IMG/VR virus record: IMGVR_UViG_3300037628_000369
Span: 1 to 38,534 of that record
Source: a virus
Length of the DNA stretch: 38,534 bases
Direction: 5' to 3' (one strand)
The stretch's first letter is position 1. Every line of letters begins with the position of its first letter. Positions 1 through 7,504 of the stretch are shown in pieces. Below the pieces are notes generated by a model. It saw only the letters and a list, made by a program, of their open reading frames with translations. It ran no database searches and was not told the origin of the DNA. A program made the translations under genes and the position numbers.

Positions 1-185
1 ATCATAAGTTAATCAATTAGTTACACATATCCAAACAAAAAAAATGCGGCCTCAACGATCAGCGAAAAACTGCACTAGAATAAACTTTATGTTAAATAGA
101 ATTTGCCGCATACCCTATTCAGCTTAATTAAATGTAATGTGTTATCTTGTCAGTACTTACAAAATATATTAACATATCTATACAA
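1..185. other. Non-coding gap before the rightward operon
   Basis: AT-rich stretch upstream of the rightward operon. If the window is a circle, it lies between that operon and the leftward gene that runs off the right edge, so it would be a divergent control region. I see no good TTTG-N19-TAnnTTTG match on the plus strand. On the minus strand there is a TTTGG followed after about 20 bases by TAACTTAT, a weak promoter-like match very close to positions 3-5. No RNA gene is evident. Confidence 0.4.
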
Positions 186-821
186 ATGCAAAAAATCACA
201 GTACTAAACATTAAGGGCCGGGAACATGAATTTAATGAACTTTGCAAACATGCCGGGAATCAGGAAAATTTAAAAATACTACCCTGTGCTTTTTATAGGG
301 AATTTGATAAAGATATAGTAAGGCTATTCATGCACGTAAACGCTCTGTATACTCTACCAACGACTGAGCTAATTGAATTTTTATTTCATCAAATATCTGG
401 TAAGGAAGCCATAGAAATAGGGTGTGGTTCAGGACATATCGCCAATTCCCTTAAAATCCCCGCAACTGATTTAAAAGTACAGGAAGCACAGGAAATTCGT
501 TTTATGTACACATTGAATGGGCAGCCTTTAATTGTTTACCCTGATCATGTGGAAAAGTTAGAGGCAATGGAGGCTATAAACAAGTATAGACCGGAAATAG
601 TTATAGGTTCATACATAACCAAACAATTTGATGGAACAGACGGAAATATGTACGCACCAGATGAAACGGCTATTATCAGAAAAACAGGCACTTACATACA
701 CATTGGAGATTTAAACACACATTCAGATAAGCCTCTTATGAAGCATAAACATGAGATTGTGCAACCGGATTGGCTAATAGTGCGTGGTAAACGTGGTTTT
801 ATAGGAATATGGAATGATTAA
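186..821 (+). CDS. SAM-dependent methyltransferase-like protein
   Basis: Protein of 211 residues. Residues 75-86 read AIEIGCGSGHIA, the glycine-rich motif I that binds S-adenosylmethionine in class I methyltransferases. The rest has no recognisable substrate motif, no DPPY/NPPY-type DNA methylase motif and no clear target domain. I therefore call it methyltransferase-like and leave the substrate open (DNA, protein or small molecule). An upstream TTG at 147 is in frame, but the ATG at 186 (MQKITVL) is preferred because it begins the ordered part of the protein. It is the first gene of the rightward operon and overlaps the next gene by 8 bases, so the two are probably translationally coupled. 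The SAM fold is seen in the sequence; the role is inference. Confidence 0.65.
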   Translation: MQKITVLNIKGREHEFNELCKHAGNQENLKILPCAFYREFDKDIVRLFMHVNALYTLPTTELIEFLFHQISGKEAIEIGCGSGHIANSLKIPATDLKVQEAQEIRFMYTLNGQPLIVYPDHVEKLEAMEAINKYRPEIVIGSYITKQFDGTDGNMYAPDETAIIRKTGTYIHIGDLNTHSDKPLMKHKHEIVQPDWLIVRGKRGFIGIWND

Positions 822-1038
822 ACAAGTAATTTTATATCAGGTATTTTGTGATATGTGCGGCAAGCTATTTGATGACGGGAAACCGCCATTGCGGAATAAT
901 GAGGGCCATTTCTACACTTCAGTTAGACGCGCTGAAATTGGCATACAGATTTTTGGTTGGGTTGTAATGCATAATATTAAAGAATTGCAGCCACGCATTG
1001 TTTGCCCGCGCTGCGCTAAAGAAGCTGAAAAATTATGA
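814..1038 (+). CDS. Small zinc-ribbon-like protein
   Basis: Protein of 74 residues with two Cys pairs, CDMC near residue 12 and CPRC near residue 64. Their spacing suits a treble-clef or zinc-ribbon fold that binds one zinc ion. Such small phage proteins often contact nucleic acid or protein partners, but nothing here fixes a function. The start lies inside the end of the methyltransferase-like gene (ATGATTAA overlap), so expression is likely coupled to it. The next gene follows after three bases. Confidence 0.6.
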   Translation: MIKQVILYQVFCDMCGKLFDDGKPPLRNNEGHFYTSVRRAEIGIQIFGWVVMHNIKELQPRIVCPRCAKEAEKL

Positions 1039-1041
1039 AAA

Positions 1042-1236
1042 ATGATAACCAAAAAACAATTGCAAATTGAATGCGATCAGGTAACGGATTTACTAACTGA
1101 ACATGGGTTTGATCTTGGTGGTCAAATTGGCCGGTATGATCGGTTCAAAAAAGAAGATACGTTTCTACTTGGCAGACAATTCCAACTACTAAAATTAATA
1201 GCACAATGGCAAAGAAAAGAACAATTGATCCGGTGA
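1042..1236 (+). CDS. Hypothetical protein
   Basis: Charged protein of 64 residues, mostly predicted helix, with no family I recognise. It follows the zinc-ribbon-like gene by three bases and its 3' end overlaps the next gene by 31 bases, which argues that it is a real member of the operon. The overlapping leftward reading frame is a shadow. No signal peptide or membrane segment. Confidence 0.5.
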   Translation: MITKKQLQIECDQVTDLLTEHGFDLGGQIGRYDRFKKEDTFLLGRQFQLLKLIAQWQRKEQLIR

Positions 1237-1544
1237 ACCCGGTGGTTTATCTGACTATCGGGGAATTCAAAAAAATCCTTCATGATGAGGTCACGAAAAT
1301 CGTGAGAGAACACGTTAAACCGATCCCCCCGTTTGAAGTAATGACTACAAGCGAAGCGGCTAAATTATTAAGGACGCAGGCACAGACGCTCAGACTATGG
1401 GCTGACCGGGGATTGATAGAATCATTCAATATCGGAAACCGCAGAATGTTTACAATGGTAGCAATCCAGGAATTTGTCAATAGGAAAGGATCATCTGACA
1501 AGACAAATCCTTATCGCGTATATCGAAGAGTCTCTAAACAGTAA
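1206..1544 (+). CDS. Helix-turn-helix DNA-binding protein (MerR/excisionase type)
   Basis: Protein of 112 residues. Residues 46-92 form a typical HTH_17/MerR-like winged-helix domain: TSEAAKLL, then a turn, TLRLWADRGLIESFNIGNRR, then a final helix ending in EFVN. This family includes excisionases and small transcription regulators. No integrase is visible here, so a recombination directionality role has no partner, and a role as a regulator of the plasmid-lytic switch or of a neighbouring operon is more likely. It is the only recognisable DNA-binding protein of the rightward operon. The N-terminal 45 residues are charged and helical and may mediate dimerisation. Confidence 0.75.
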   Translation: MAKKRTIDPVNPVVYLTIGEFKKILHDEVTKIVREHVKPIPPFEVMTTSEAAKLLRTQAQTLRLWADRGLIESFNIGNRRMFTMVAIQEFVNRKGSSDKTNPYRVYRRVSKQ

Positions 1545-1556
1545 CTACATAGCAAA

Positions 1557-1781
1557 ATGGTAAAACAAAAAGGTGGTTTAGAAATGCGCAAAGTAGGCGA
1601 AATGATCAGTAAAGAAATTCCGGGTTTGGGATTTGCTTTAATTGTATTTCCGTTTGGAGGTGATACAAGAATGACTAATTATATTTCAAATGCTCAACGC
1701 GCGGATATGATTAAAGCATTGGAAGAAACTTTGCATAGATGGAAAAATAATGAAGATTTCCCCACCCCTGAAACTAATTAA
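1557..1781 (+). CDS. Small conserved-type phage protein, function unknown
   Basis: Up to 74 residues. A hydrophobic core, GLGFALIVFPFGG, is followed by a short helix with NAQRADMIKALEE. I associate this sequence type with small hypothetical proteins of Bacteroidota phages, but I know no function. There are two possible starts: the ATG at 1557, or the in-frame ATG at 1584 (MRKVGEMI), which has AGGTGG about ten bases upstream and may be the real one. It lies in the rightward operon, four bases before the next gene. Confidence 0.55.
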   Translation: MVKQKGGLEMRKVGEMISKEIPGLGFALIVFPFGGDTRMTNYISNAQRADMIKALEETLHRWKNNEDFPTPETN

Positions 1782-1784
1782 ATT

Positions 1785-1994
1785 ATGGCGATGTTTAAAA
1801 CATTAGTATTCGTAAATTCTGAAGATAAAGTACTTGGAAATTACGCCTTACCGTTTAAGGGTTGTTTTGGCGGTTGTGATATTCCTGAACTTATGACAAT
1901 GGACGCAACGATTGATAAATTGAAATATTTATTCCCTGATTTGGATTTTTCTTTGGTTAAGCTGATCACTCTAAGAGTATTTGAAACAGGTTAA
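1785..1994 (+). CDS. Hypothetical protein
   Basis: Protein of 69 residues without a family I recognise. It looks like a small alpha/beta protein with a CFGGC pair near residues 27-31. Its stop codon is followed immediately by the ATG of the next gene, so the two are co-translated. Confidence 0.5.
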   Translation: MAMFKTLVFVNSEDKVLGNYALPFKGCFGGCDIPELMTMDATIDKLKYLFPDLDFSLVKLITLRVFETG

Positions 1995-2261
1995 ATGGCC
2001 TCTTTTGAACCGAAACCGGGTGTTTTTCAAATGGGCCGTTGCATGGTTATGGTTACCATAGATGCGGGCCGCTGGCATATGAGTATAAGCACGCCCAATT
2101 GTTCACCGTCTTATAAGGAAATCAAACAGGCCCGTTATAAGTATTGCCCGGATAATATTACAATGGCACAACTATTTCCACCACAGGCAGACTTTGTGAA
2201 TTATCACCCCTATTGCCACCATTTATGGCAGGTAATTGGCGTTGAACATGAACCACAATAA
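1995..2261 (+). CDS. Small phage protein resembling the DUF7694 type
   Basis: Protein of 88 residues. The segment from about residue 25 to the end resembles a family of small phage and bacterial proteins with a pattern like WHxSxS, EIKQARY, PDNITMAQLFPP, ADFVNYHPxCxHLWQ. I believe this is the DUF7694 type, recalled from memory and not checked. The function of that family is unknown to me. It starts directly after the preceding stop codon. Confidence 0.55.
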   Translation: MASFEPKPGVFQMGRCMVMVTIDAGRWHMSISTPNCSPSYKEIKQARYKYCPDNITMAQLFPPQADFVNYHPYCHHLWQVIGVEHEPQ

Positions 2262-2272
2262 AAATCAAATCT

Positions 2273-2497
2273 ATGTTAAAAGCATTCTCAAATCAAGGTA
2301 TAATTTTGGGCCTCAGTGCCGAAAATATCAAACGTTTAACTAATTATCAACCTATTAAATTTAATCTGACTGAATTAAACGGCCCGCATGACGGCCCAAC
2401 TTTGCCCGATGTTGATATTTTCATAATTTTCGGTGAAACTGAAAAAGAAATAGCCAACGACCTTTTGAAAGCACACGCAACCCGGCGCGTTGAATAA
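2273..2497 (+). CDS. Hypothetical protein, last gene of the rightward operon
   Basis: Protein of 74 residues, no family recognised. It shows a beta-rich centre (VDIFIIFGE) and a C-terminal helix. It ends the rightward operon and is followed by a structured non-coding gap that separates it from the leftward late operon. Confidence 0.5.
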   Translation: MLKAFSNQGIILGLSAENIKRLTNYQPIKFNLTELNGPHDGPTLPDVDIFIIFGETEKEIANDLLKAHATRRVE

Positions 2498-2700
2498 AAT
2501 CCTATCTATACCCGTTTTAAATGCCAATTATGCAGAAATCCTGCAAATTTCAGGGTTGCAACGGATAATTCCCCGGTTTTATCAGCATATATAAAGAAAA
2601 GGCTGTAAAAAAACCGGGCACATCAGGTGAGAAAATTTCAAGCCTTGGAATTTAACCCGTTCAGTGCCCGGTAACAATTAGACAAATGCAAGTTACGAAA
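2498..2700. other. Structured non-coding gap between convergent operons
   Basis: No gene is visible. ACCGGGCAC at 2613-2621 is the exact reverse complement of GTGCCCGGT at 2664-2672. AAGGCT at 2599-2604 pairs with AGCCTT at 2641-2646. The two helices interlock (first strand, second strand, first partner, second partner), which is the topology of a pseudoknot if they form in one RNA. TGCAA/TTGCA and TGCAG/CTGCA pairs lie just before. It may terminate the rightward operon or be a small structured RNA. Confidence 0.4.
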
Positions 2701-2713
2701 TAATAATTTATTG

Positions 2714-2734
2714 ATTGTTCAGCTTATGAACAAT
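2714..2734 (-). terminator. Hairpin after the leftward late operon
   Basis: ATTGTTCA and TGAACAAT form a perfect 8-bp stem with a 5-base loop. It lies 27 bases beyond the stop codon of the last leftward gene and is followed by AT-rich sequence without a clean U-tract, so termination is plausible but not certain. Confidence 0.5.
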
Positions 2735-2738
2735 ACGT

Positions 2739-2773
2739 ATTACTGTATGAATGCCGTGAATTACTGTATGAAT
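2739..2773. repeat. Two direct copies of a 14-bp sequence
   Basis: ATTACTGTATGAAT occurs at 2739-2752 and again at 2760-2773, exactly 21 bases apart. The second copy covers the stop codon of the last leftward gene. Confidence 0.75.
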
Positions 2774-3135
2774 AGCCTAATTGCGATCAAATCGGCTGCC
2801 GGTGGTATGTTTATGCCAATCTCCTTTAATTCGGGCAATTTCAGCTTTGTTTGCCCGTTCAAATCCACTTCAATGGCTTTCAGCTTGTCATACTCCTTTT
2901 GAAACTGTGAAATTTTAGCAGGTTGAACAATATATTGCTGTGAATTTTTCGGATCAGGCTTGCCGTACTTTTTGGCAAGTGCTTCCTCCTGTTCATGAAA
3001 CCGGGCTGCAATCGGTGCCAATTCTACCAACCAGTTACCAAAATCCCATGCCATAAGAACAGGTATATCATTGGCTTTTTGAATGGCCACCAATGAATTG
3101 TGTGCATTAGCAACTTCAAATAAATTTGCTTTCAT
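2761..3135 (-). CDS. Small protein after the tail fibre, function unknown
   Basis: Protein of 124 residues starting MKANLFEVANAH. An upstream in-frame start at 3192 would overlap the fibre gene, so the ATG at 3135 is preferred. It is mostly helical, with an N-terminal half of the style seen in DUF1617-like phage proteins (a hydrophobic repeat, then a charged EEALAKKYG segment), but I cannot assign a family firmly. Its position as the last late gene, directly after a fibre, fits a fibre-assembly chaperone or a small virion protein. Confidence 0.6.
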   Translation of the reverse strand: MKANLFEVANAHNSLVAIQKANDIPVLMAWDFGNWLVELAPIAARFHEQEEALAKKYGKPDPKNSQQYIVQPAKISQFQKEYDKLKAIEVDLNGQTKLKLPELKEIGINIPPAADLIAIRLFIQ

Positions 3136-3145
3136 ATTTGATAGT

Positions 3146-5236
3146 TTAATTGTAAGTGACAAGTCCGGTAGTAGGATTATATCTGAGGGCATGTGTCCCT
3201 GCTGCCTCAGTTATATTCCCCATGTAAATAAGTCCCCCATTACTAATCGAAAAGTCCGCGCTTGATAATGAGGCGAAGCCTGTCCCTGAATGGATTTGAA
3301 AACAGGTTTGACCATAGACATAGCCTAGCGTCCAAATAGTGGTAGAACCCTGTACTAAGTGAATCTTTACATCCTCATCTGAATCCTTTGTCTGAAACCA
3401 AAACTTCCCTATTGCATCCATCTTAAAGGGTGTCCGGTAATCGGTTGTGGTTGAGCCGCGCAACATGAAATTCATTCTACTTGCCAATCCGGTACCCTCC
3501 GATTGAACCGCTATAACTCCGTAACTTGAATTGCCTGAACTGCCACGGGCCATTAAATAAATTGCTGTATAATCATTTGACCCATAATTTGCGGCTGCGC
3601 GGTTAACGGCAATACCTCTGTTTGCTGGGAGTGTAGTTGGAAAATCTGACCATGCTAAATATGAAAGATCGTTTTCCAAGGTTAAAATTTGGGTACCTGT
3701 GCTGTAAGGTGTATTTATACCTACATGACCTAATATCGTTAATGGTGTACCTATTGAACCTGCCACTGTGGTGAATGAGCTTTGGCCGGTGGCTGAATCT
3801 TTGCCATCCGGCCTAAAATAACAACTACCTGTAGAAATTGGGCTAACCATTACGGTAGTTGTGCTACTGCGTAAATGCGTATTGGCCCAAATATCCCCGG
3901 CCACGTGTAATTTTGTGCCGGGCGAATCCGTTCCAATTCCTAAATTTCCATCCTGTGTTAATATTAATTTTAATTGACCTGATCCATTTAGAAATCCAAA
4001 ACCTGTTGCGCCTACGCTTGTATAACCGATATACCATTTCCCGACCGTTGCATTTTGAAATTGCAGATATGTATTCGCAGCACCTGTATCTAATATTTGA
4101 ACCGTGGCATTCCCAACTGATTTAATGTGTAATATTTCAGCGGGTGTTTCCGTTCCGATCCCGATTCGTCCACTTGAATCAAGTGTCATGCCAAGAAGAG
4201 AGGTGACATTAAAATAGAAAAATCGCAATCCGTGCCGTGTACTTGCTGTTTCCCGCTTACCGGAAATTTCTGCATAACGGCCTGCCGCATCAGACTCAAA
4301 ACGAATGTAACCTGTTCTTATTTGACTTGTACCGACATTCCGCTTTATCAATATCCCAATGTCCTCAGTCGCATCATAAACCACAAATTTATCTGCCGGG
4401 TTAACAATTCCGATCCCGACATGACCCTCATCTGTAATTATCATTTTTCGGCCAAAATTCCCAAACTGATCAGCGCAATAAAATTGCAGATTTCCAGCAT
4501 CGGGGTCGGTTGCGTTATTACCATAGATACCAGCTATTCGCTTACCGGACGCGGAAGATGCAAGGTTTGTGAATATTACTTGTCCGACTGCATTTTGATC
4601 AGTCCGATTACCTCCCAAATATAAAACACCAAAACCATTTGTTGTGGTTGTTGCAATCTGAATCCTGTATGTACCGCCTACATTAACAAAAGTTGATTGA
4701 TTACCGAAAATTCCATTCCCTTGGATGTGCAATTCTGCGTTTGCTGTTGCTGAATAATTTACCGCTAACTTATTATTAAAATAACTCTCACCGCTTGCCT
4801 TTAAAACAAGGTTTGCATTTGCCGATGATGGAGACAAGCCATTTGTTACGAAAAGTAAATAACCCAGCGTAGTGCTACACGTTATATAATTTGCTCCGGC
4901 GCGGTCAAAATCTAATATTTGACCATTGAGCTTTATTGTATACCCACCTGTTATTGATTCAAATGTCCCGGCCACGATGGAATTACCGGTTACATTAATA
5001 CCGCCTGCATTTACGATAATACCGGCCTCAAAAATTCCCTGATTGTTCCAAGTTTTTACGCCGTTAACGGTTTCATTACCTGTGAGTTTGACATATAATA
5101 CATCCGTTTGCGCTTTGTCCAGCAAATTGTCAGTGTCATATTTTAAAGCCTCCGATAACCCGGCCTCATCCACTGCAATATATTTTCCGCTTTTATCGCT
5201 GGTTTCCACCAACTCATGTATGCGCTTATCTGCCAT
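3146..5236 (-). CDS. Tail fibre / receptor-binding protein
   Basis: Protein of 696 residues with the low-complexity, beta-rich, Gly/Thr/Ser/Asn-rich composition of trimeric fibres. Residues 1-60 carry a short attachment-like domain. The motif GxGIGTxxPxxxLHI/V recurs at about residues 272-282, 357-371 and 431-446, a spacer found in many tail fibres and surface fibres of Bacteroidota phages. I see no C-terminal S74 intramolecular chaperone (no Ser-Lys-Asp maturation signature), so the protein probably folds without self-cleavage. The gene lies downstream of the baseplate genes, as expected for the host-recognition device. Confidence 0.85.
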   Translation of the reverse strand: MADKRIHELVETSDKSGKYIAVDEAGLSEALKYDTDNLLDKAQTDVLYVKLTGNETVNGVKTWNNQGIFEAGIIVNAGGINVTGNSIVAGTFESITGGYTIKLNGQILDFDRAGANYITCSTTLGYLLFVTNGLSPSSANANLVLKASGESYFNNKLAVNYSATANAELHIQGNGIFGNQSTFVNVGGTYRIQIATTTTNGFGVLYLGGNRTDQNAVGQVIFTNLASSASGKRIAGIYGNNATDPDAGNLQFYCADQFGNFGRKMIITDEGHVGIGIVNPADKFVVYDATEDIGILIKRNVGTSQIRTGYIRFESDAAGRYAEISGKRETASTRHGLRFFYFNVTSLLGMTLDSSGRIGIGTETPAEILHIKSVGNATVQILDTGAANTYLQFQNATVGKWYIGYTSVGATGFGFLNGSGQLKLILTQDGNLGIGTDSPGTKLHVAGDIWANTHLRSSTTTVMVSPISTGSCYFRPDGKDSATGQSSFTTVAGSIGTPLTILGHVGINTPYSTGTQILTLENDLSYLAWSDFPTTLPANRGIAVNRAAANYGSNDYTAIYLMARGSSGNSSYGVIAVQSEGTGLASRMNFMLRGSTTTDYRTPFKMDAIGKFWFQTKDSDEDVKIHLVQGSTTIWTLGYVYGQTCFQIHSGTGFASLSSADFSISNGGLIYMGNITEAAGTHALRYNPTTGLVTYN

Positions 5237-5238
5237 GA

Positions 5239-5532
5239 TTATTTGTATTTAATTTTTATGTTCAACTGCGCAATCAGATTATCAGTCGAATTTGCAAGTA
5301 AAAATTCTGTGGCCTCAACGCCTGCATTGTTGTAAATAAAATCACGCTCAACCAAAAATTCAATTACAGAAGTATCACCGCGCCCGCCCTCAATATTAAA
5401 TTCTGTACCCACGATTGGCAATTCATCCAATAAAAACCCGTTGGAAGTGGCAAAATAAACCAATTCATCCAACGTGCCATATGCTTGCAATGCGGCATCC
5501 ATAATATTTTGCGTATCTGTTATTACCGGCAT
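5239..5532 (-). CDS. Small baseplate-region protein, unknown
   Basis: Protein of 97 residues starting MPVITDTQNIMDAALQAYG. It is mixed alpha/beta and has no family I recognise. It sits between the W/gp25-like baseplate gene and the fibre, with stop and start two bases apart on either side, so a structural role at the baseplate or as a fibre adaptor is the best inference. Confidence 0.6.
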   Translation of the reverse strand: MPVITDTQNIMDAALQAYGTLDELVYFATSNGFLLDELPIVGTEFNIEGGRGDTSVIEFLVERDFIYNNAGVEATEFLLANSTDNLIAQLNIKIKYK

Positions 5533-5533
5533 A

Positions 5534-5836
5534 TCATCTAATTTTTACCGCGTCAATATCAACCGTAAACCCATCTGCACCGGCGGTGAAATCATACTGT
5601 GTTAATTCGTACCCATCTTTACCAAATTCAGCAATCACCCGCGCACGCAATAACTGCAACCGGATCGGTGCGTTTAAATTATCACGTATATCAACACCCA
5701 ATGTTGGCGAAGCATAAAATTGGCCCGGCGCATTGAAAAGCAATGTTTGTTGGTTTTGTACATTGCTATCCTGCACATCAAAATCACCCGTGCGCGGGTC
5801 AAACGGATTAGTTACAATTATATCATCAACCTGCAT
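5534..5836 (-). CDS. Baseplate wedge protein, GpW/gp25-like
   Basis: Protein of 100 residues, the usual length of the W/T4 gp25 family, which forms part of the baseplate wedge in contractile tails. The central pattern (VQDSNVQNQQTLLFNAPGQFYASPTLGVDI) followed by a helix and a beta C-terminus matches the Bacteroidota type of this family. The start overlaps the stop of the preceding baseplate V-like gene by one base. Gene order late control D, V, W is that of P2 and Mu. Confidence 0.8.
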   Translation of the reverse strand: MQVDDIIVTNPFDPRTGDFDVQDSNVQNQQTLLFNAPGQFYASPTLGVDIRDNLNAPIRLQLLRARVIAEFGKDGYELTQYDFTAGADGFTVDIDAVKIR

Positions 5837-6483
5837 TATTGTTTAATTTTTTCGTTTTCAAAATCCTCAACTTGTGAATCCGGTACTAATTCAAGTAAAA
5901 AGCTGCTTAAAAGCTGTGTTTTTAATGCTAAACCGCCGTCATTTACCACCGGCACCCATGTATTAAAATCCATTTGCAATTTGTTCCATAATGATTCCAA
6001 TTCATTCAACCGGTCTGTTAATTCCTGAATTTTTACCAACCCTAACAAGTTACCACCATTGAACAAAATTTCCAATTCTGAAACCTCAATTGTTGTGCTT
6101 TCTTCCTCATCTGAATCCGGCCATGAAATCAACAATTTTTCATTTATTATGTCAATTGTTACGCCGGCTGTTTCATCAGTGGTTTGAAATACAACTTTTA
6201 ATTGCTCCAATTCGCCCATTTTAGCTACATACGCCTCATTTCGCTCATAATATGATATGGTAACCACACTGCCAACTTTGGGTACCGGAAAAACGCCGTA
6301 TAACGCGCCGCGGTATGCGTTTATTATCACGCTGAAAATTTCACTTTTATCATTCAGCGTTTTAACGGTGCATGTATTTGTTTCAAGATCAACGGCCGTT
6401 ACCCGCGCACGCTCAGAATAAAATGATTGTTCACCCAAAACACGGGTAATAAAATCGCGCATGATATCGGGTAAAGTTTTCAT
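5836..6483 (-). CDS. Baseplate assembly protein V / Mu gp45-like
   Basis: Protein of 215 residues. Residues about 20-100 look like the OB-fold of gpV-type spike proteins (beta strands RVTAVDLETNTCTVKTLND and GVFPVPKVGSVVTISYYERNEAYV). The C-terminal part has a coiled, charged helix (LVKIQELTDRLNELESLWNKL) that may trimerise. Family knowledge: V forms the membrane-piercing spike at the tip of contractile tails. It overlaps the late-control-D gene by four bases. Confidence 0.75.
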   Translation of the reverse strand: MKTLPDIMRDFITRVLGEQSFYSERARVTAVDLETNTCTVKTLNDKSEIFSVIINAYRGALYGVFPVPKVGSVVTISYYERNEAYVAKMGELEQLKVVFQTTDETAGVTIDIINEKLLISWPDSDEEESTTIEVSELEILFNGGNLLGLVKIQELTDRLNELESLWNKLQMDFNTWVPVVNDGGLALKTQLLSSFLLELVPDSQVEDFENEKIKQ

Positions 6484-7502
6484 CCTGTTTTACGTGCTAA
6501 TTCAATATCCTGTTTATACCCGTTGCCCACTCCTAATTTTACTGATACGCCTTTAATCCTGTAACGGCCCTCCATGCTTTTACGCTCCTTATTGATTATC
6601 TGACAATCATCATTTACGTCCACGATTGGTTCACCAAAGGTTAAAAAACTGCCGGTGTAACCTGTAAAATTTAGATTTTCTAACCGGGCTTCAGTGAGTG
6701 CTTTTAATTCATCAAATGTTTGATACGGAATTTTAAACGTATTCATATTTCCTTGCAAATGCGGGTCAACTTCCGCACTTTGAATTTTGCCGGTAGCATC
6801 ATAAAAACTCCAAACCTCAACCGGGTCAATTGGCGTTGCGTCATCTTCATTTAATTCTGCCTGTTCACTCACACCGTAAACAATTTGGCTAAATTCAGCG
6901 GCTTCCTGAAAATCCAAACTTTGCGTATCAATCAAATTTTTATTGAAATCAAAAACGCCGGTAACCGGTGAAATCTCATTGAATTGGGAATTGATAACTA
7001 AACCGCCGTCCAAATCCCAATTGGCCGTAATGCCAAACGTGGTGCGCAGGGTGTCCAGCACGCGCATGAATGTTGTGTATTTGACCACGCGCCAATCACC
7101 AATTTTTGTATCAGGCAGGCCAATTTTTGTAATTTTCCCGGTATAAGTTGCTTTAATAAATTTTTCAAGTGTGGTATCTTCCTGCGTTACCGGATCAACA
7201 AAACGTTGTTTATATTGCCAACTTTCATCCTCACAAAATACCTGCAATGGGCTGTTTGGTTCCCGGCGTACTACATACCCGGCAAACCGCTTTTCAAGTT
7301 TTGGATAGTAACCCATTTGAATGGTCACCTTATCCCCTATTTTTATTTGTTCAAATATGCGCAGGTTGCGTTTATAGAATCTCACCGGCAAACTGAATTG
7401 TGCCGTGCGCGTGAAATTATCACGGTTCCAATCAATACTGCATTCATTCACGTATGTAAATTCCCAATTGCCAATCATTATTTTAATCTGTGGCCTCAAC
7501 AT
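6480..7502 (-). CDS. Tail hub protein, phage late control D / Mu gp44-like
   Basis: Protein of 340 residues. The beginning (PQIKIMIGNWEF, then a hydrophobic strand), the GDKVTIQMGYYP segment and the VVRREPNSPLQVFCEDES region match the D/gp27-like hub protein that links tail tube and spike. Length fits. It lies between tape measure and V, the standard place. A start at the internal MIGNWEF is possible. The long rightward frame over this gene is a shadow. Confidence 0.8.
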   Translation of the reverse strand: MLRPQIKIMIGNWEFTYVNECSIDWNRDNFTRTAQFSLPVRFYKRNLRIFEQIKIGDKVTIQMGYYPKLEKRFAGYVVRREPNSPLQVFCEDESWQYKQRFVDPVTQEDTTLEKFIKATYTGKITKIGLPDTKIGDWRVVKYTTFMRVLDTLRTTFGITANWDLDGGLVINSQFNEISPVTGVFDFNKNLIDTQSLDFQEAAEFSQIVYGVSEQAELNEDDATPIDPVEVWSFYDATGKIQSAEVDPHLQGNMNTFKIPYQTFDELKALTEARLENLNFTGYTGSFLTFGEPIVDVNDDCQIINKERKSMEGRYRIKGVSVKLGVGNGYKQDIELARKTG

Positions 7503-7504
7503 CG

